Origin: Ectocarpus siliculosus
Lineage: Eukaryota; Sar; Phaeophyceae; Ectocarpales; Ectocarpaceae
Assembly: GCA_000310025.1 (NCBI GenBank)
Contig: FN648731.1
Span: forward strand, 34,442-64,793
Length of the DNA stretch: 30,352 nt
Direction of reading: 5' to 3'
Part shown: piece after piece, positions 1-30,352 of the stretch
Layout of the letters: each line of letters starts with the position of its first letter
Numbering within the stretch: position 1 is the first letter of the stretch
Position numbers and translations under genes: made by a program
Notes under the pieces: generated by a model
What the model was told of the DNA's origin: nothing
Database searches by the model: none
The model's input: the letters and a program-made list of their open reading frames with translations, nothing else

Positions 1-673
1 TCGAGCGATAATTATTAAAAAAATACTTGATTGTAGTGGAGATCTCCTTCTTAAAGGGTGGTATCTCCCCACCGTCTGCTTGTCGAGGCCTCACACTACT
101 GATCTAGTTATTTTTTAGTCTTATTTTAGTCTTATAGTCTACAGCAGTGTAAGGCTACGCCCAGTTCCTCACAAAAATATAGCATAGGTTGTACATGCAT
201 TAGCGTTTTAACGAAAACGCAACAACTTGAACGTACTACTGTATGTAGCGGTAGGGATTGGCGCATACACAGGTCTGTATGGAGTATGGAGGGTACGAAA
301 AAATCGAGGAAGCGTCTTTTTGCAGTTCTGTTGGTTTCAACTTTACGATTTCTCTCGAAAAGCCACCGGACCTCTCTCTCTCTCTCTTTGTCCCTCTTAG
401 TGTTTCGGTCGCTGTCTCGAATCGGCAAACCAAGAGAGGTATCTATGACAGCAGCGCCGCTATTCCTAGCTAAGAATAGGACAACACCCCGAAGTTAAGG
501 TTCATTCTCTCTCGATGCGTAGCATTTAAGAACGACTGCCCGCTCGAGATTGCTCAACATTGGACTGACTGGGTGTCTTGAGTTTCTTTATTGTGGCTCG
601 GCTCTTCCTACGGACCTCTCACTCCCTCCCCCCCTCCCGCACACACACCGCCCTCCCTTCCCTCCCCTCTCAG
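1..673. other. Upstream non-coding sequence, probably intron
   Basis: AT-rich at the left end, with a CT dinucleotide run near 370-387 and a pyrimidine-rich tract (about 618-670) directly before the exon 1 acceptor CAG at 671-673. Because exon 1 starts inside the FAAL domain, this is most simply the 3' part of an intron. No coding motif or promoter element is visible. Confidence 0.6.
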
Positions 674-29716
<29,043 letters not shown>

Positions 29717-29990
29717 GTAAGGCGGGGGTGGACTGGCGTGCTTGTCTTTGTTTAAGTCTAGACCATTCCCGTTTTGCGACGATGAAAGAGCGTGCGACTA
29801 CTGTGTTGAGGAAGGAGGTGCGTAAGACTGCGCTGCAGTATCACTTCCAGAACAACCTGGGAATTAAGAATTGAGGATAGAAAATTAAGACATTGAGGAT
29901 AGAAAATTTCTATTATATACTTCGATGAGGTTTTTTAAAGTTTAAAGTTTCACCCTGAGAGGAGGTCAGTTGGCAATCCTACACTTAACC

Positions 29991-30050
29991 TGTACCATGG
30001 TATAGTTTTGACCTATACCATGGTATGGTTTTGACCTATACCGTGGTATG
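29991..30050. repeat. Palindromic tandem repeat
   Basis: Three units of about 23-24 bases, each with the palindrome TACC(A/G)TGGTA followed by TAGTTTTGACCTA or close variants. It lies beyond the last exon seen. The stretch 29717-30190 otherwise holds only a short direct repeat (ATTGAGGATAGAAAATT, twice near 29872-29908). Confidence 0.8.
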
Positions 30051-30189
30051 GTTGTGTTGGGATGACCCACAGGGGTTATAAGTAAGAAACGAACATCGGG
30101 GGCTAAAAAGTCATTTAAGTCGTGGGTCCTTGAGCGGTGGTGCATGCTGCTGTACTGCAGTAGATAATGGCTCTGTCTTTGTTGTGCTT

Positions 30190-30352
30190 GACGAGTCGGG
30201 GGGGGGGGGGGGGGGGGGGGGGCCCTTTTTGGGAAAAAACGGGGGGGGGAGGCCCTTTTTCCAAAAGGGGGGGGGTAAAAACCCCCGCCCCTTTGTTTTT
30301 TTCCCCCCCGGGTTGCCCTTTCCCTTTTTGCCCCCCCCCCCCCCCCCTTTTT
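30190..30352. other. Low-quality contig end
   Basis: Almost only G, C and T homopolymers, including a G-run of over 20, with no sequence structure. It looks like a read tail before a second gap. Confidence 0.7.

Noticed and set aside
29764-29874. Short open frame after exon 35 as a further coding exon
   Set aside because: No acceptor in phase that I can support and no PKS motif; the sequence is lysine-rich and unremarkable.

Overview
The window looks like nuclear DNA from an intron-rich eukaryotic alga. Exons are short (mostly 50-300 bases), GC-rich and bounded by GT..AG. Introns are 200-1,550 bases long and full of TGC/GTT, CA, GA and GACA simple repeats, G or C homopolymers and dispersed elements. 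This fits a brown alga (an Ectocarpus-like stramenopile) best, but that is a judgement from style, not a proven identity. A run of 100 N at 10035-10134 and several badly called homopolymer stretches show a draft assembly.

Almost the whole window is one gene on the + strand, open at its 5' end and probably also at its 3' end. I assembled 35 exons between 674 and 29716. All 34 junctions agree in reading phase and give about 2,670 residues. It is a modular type I polyketide synthase. Domains in order: fatty acyl-AMP ligase (FAAL, 674-7107), acyl carrier protein ACP1 (7651-8981), ketosynthase KS (9290-15690), acyltransferase AT (15740-19420), ketoreductase KR (19680-27225), and ACP2 (28045-29480), followed by a linker running to the end of the last visible exon. 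The catalytic residues I could check are present: KS Cys/His/His, AT Ser/His, KR glycine-rich loop with Ser/Tyr/Lys, and both ACP serines. No dehydratase or enoylreductase was found.

The implied chemistry is: FAAL adenylates a free fatty acid and loads it on ACP1; KS/AT extend it once with a malonyl unit (the AT has the AFHS-type motif); KR reduces the beta-keto group; and a beta-hydroxyacyl chain two carbons longer ends on ACP2. FAAL-ACP-KS-AT-KR-ACP is the same order as the first six domains of the cyanobacterial olefin synthase (Ols), which ends in sulfotransferase-thioesterase and makes terminal alkenes. Whether those last domains follow here lies outside the window. If they do, 20:5 and 20:4 fatty acids would give exactly the C21 terminal polyenes I recall from Fucus. 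This is the most interesting hypothesis here.

The introns hold the rest: a short repeat family (R2) seen about eight times, a G/C-run-tipped repeat family (R1), a fragment of a non-LTR reverse transcriptase, a SINE-like pair (R3), tandem duplications of exon-intron junctions beside exons 18 and 20, and a false duplication across the assembly gap. No tRNA, rRNA, CRISPR array, promoter or second host gene could be supported.
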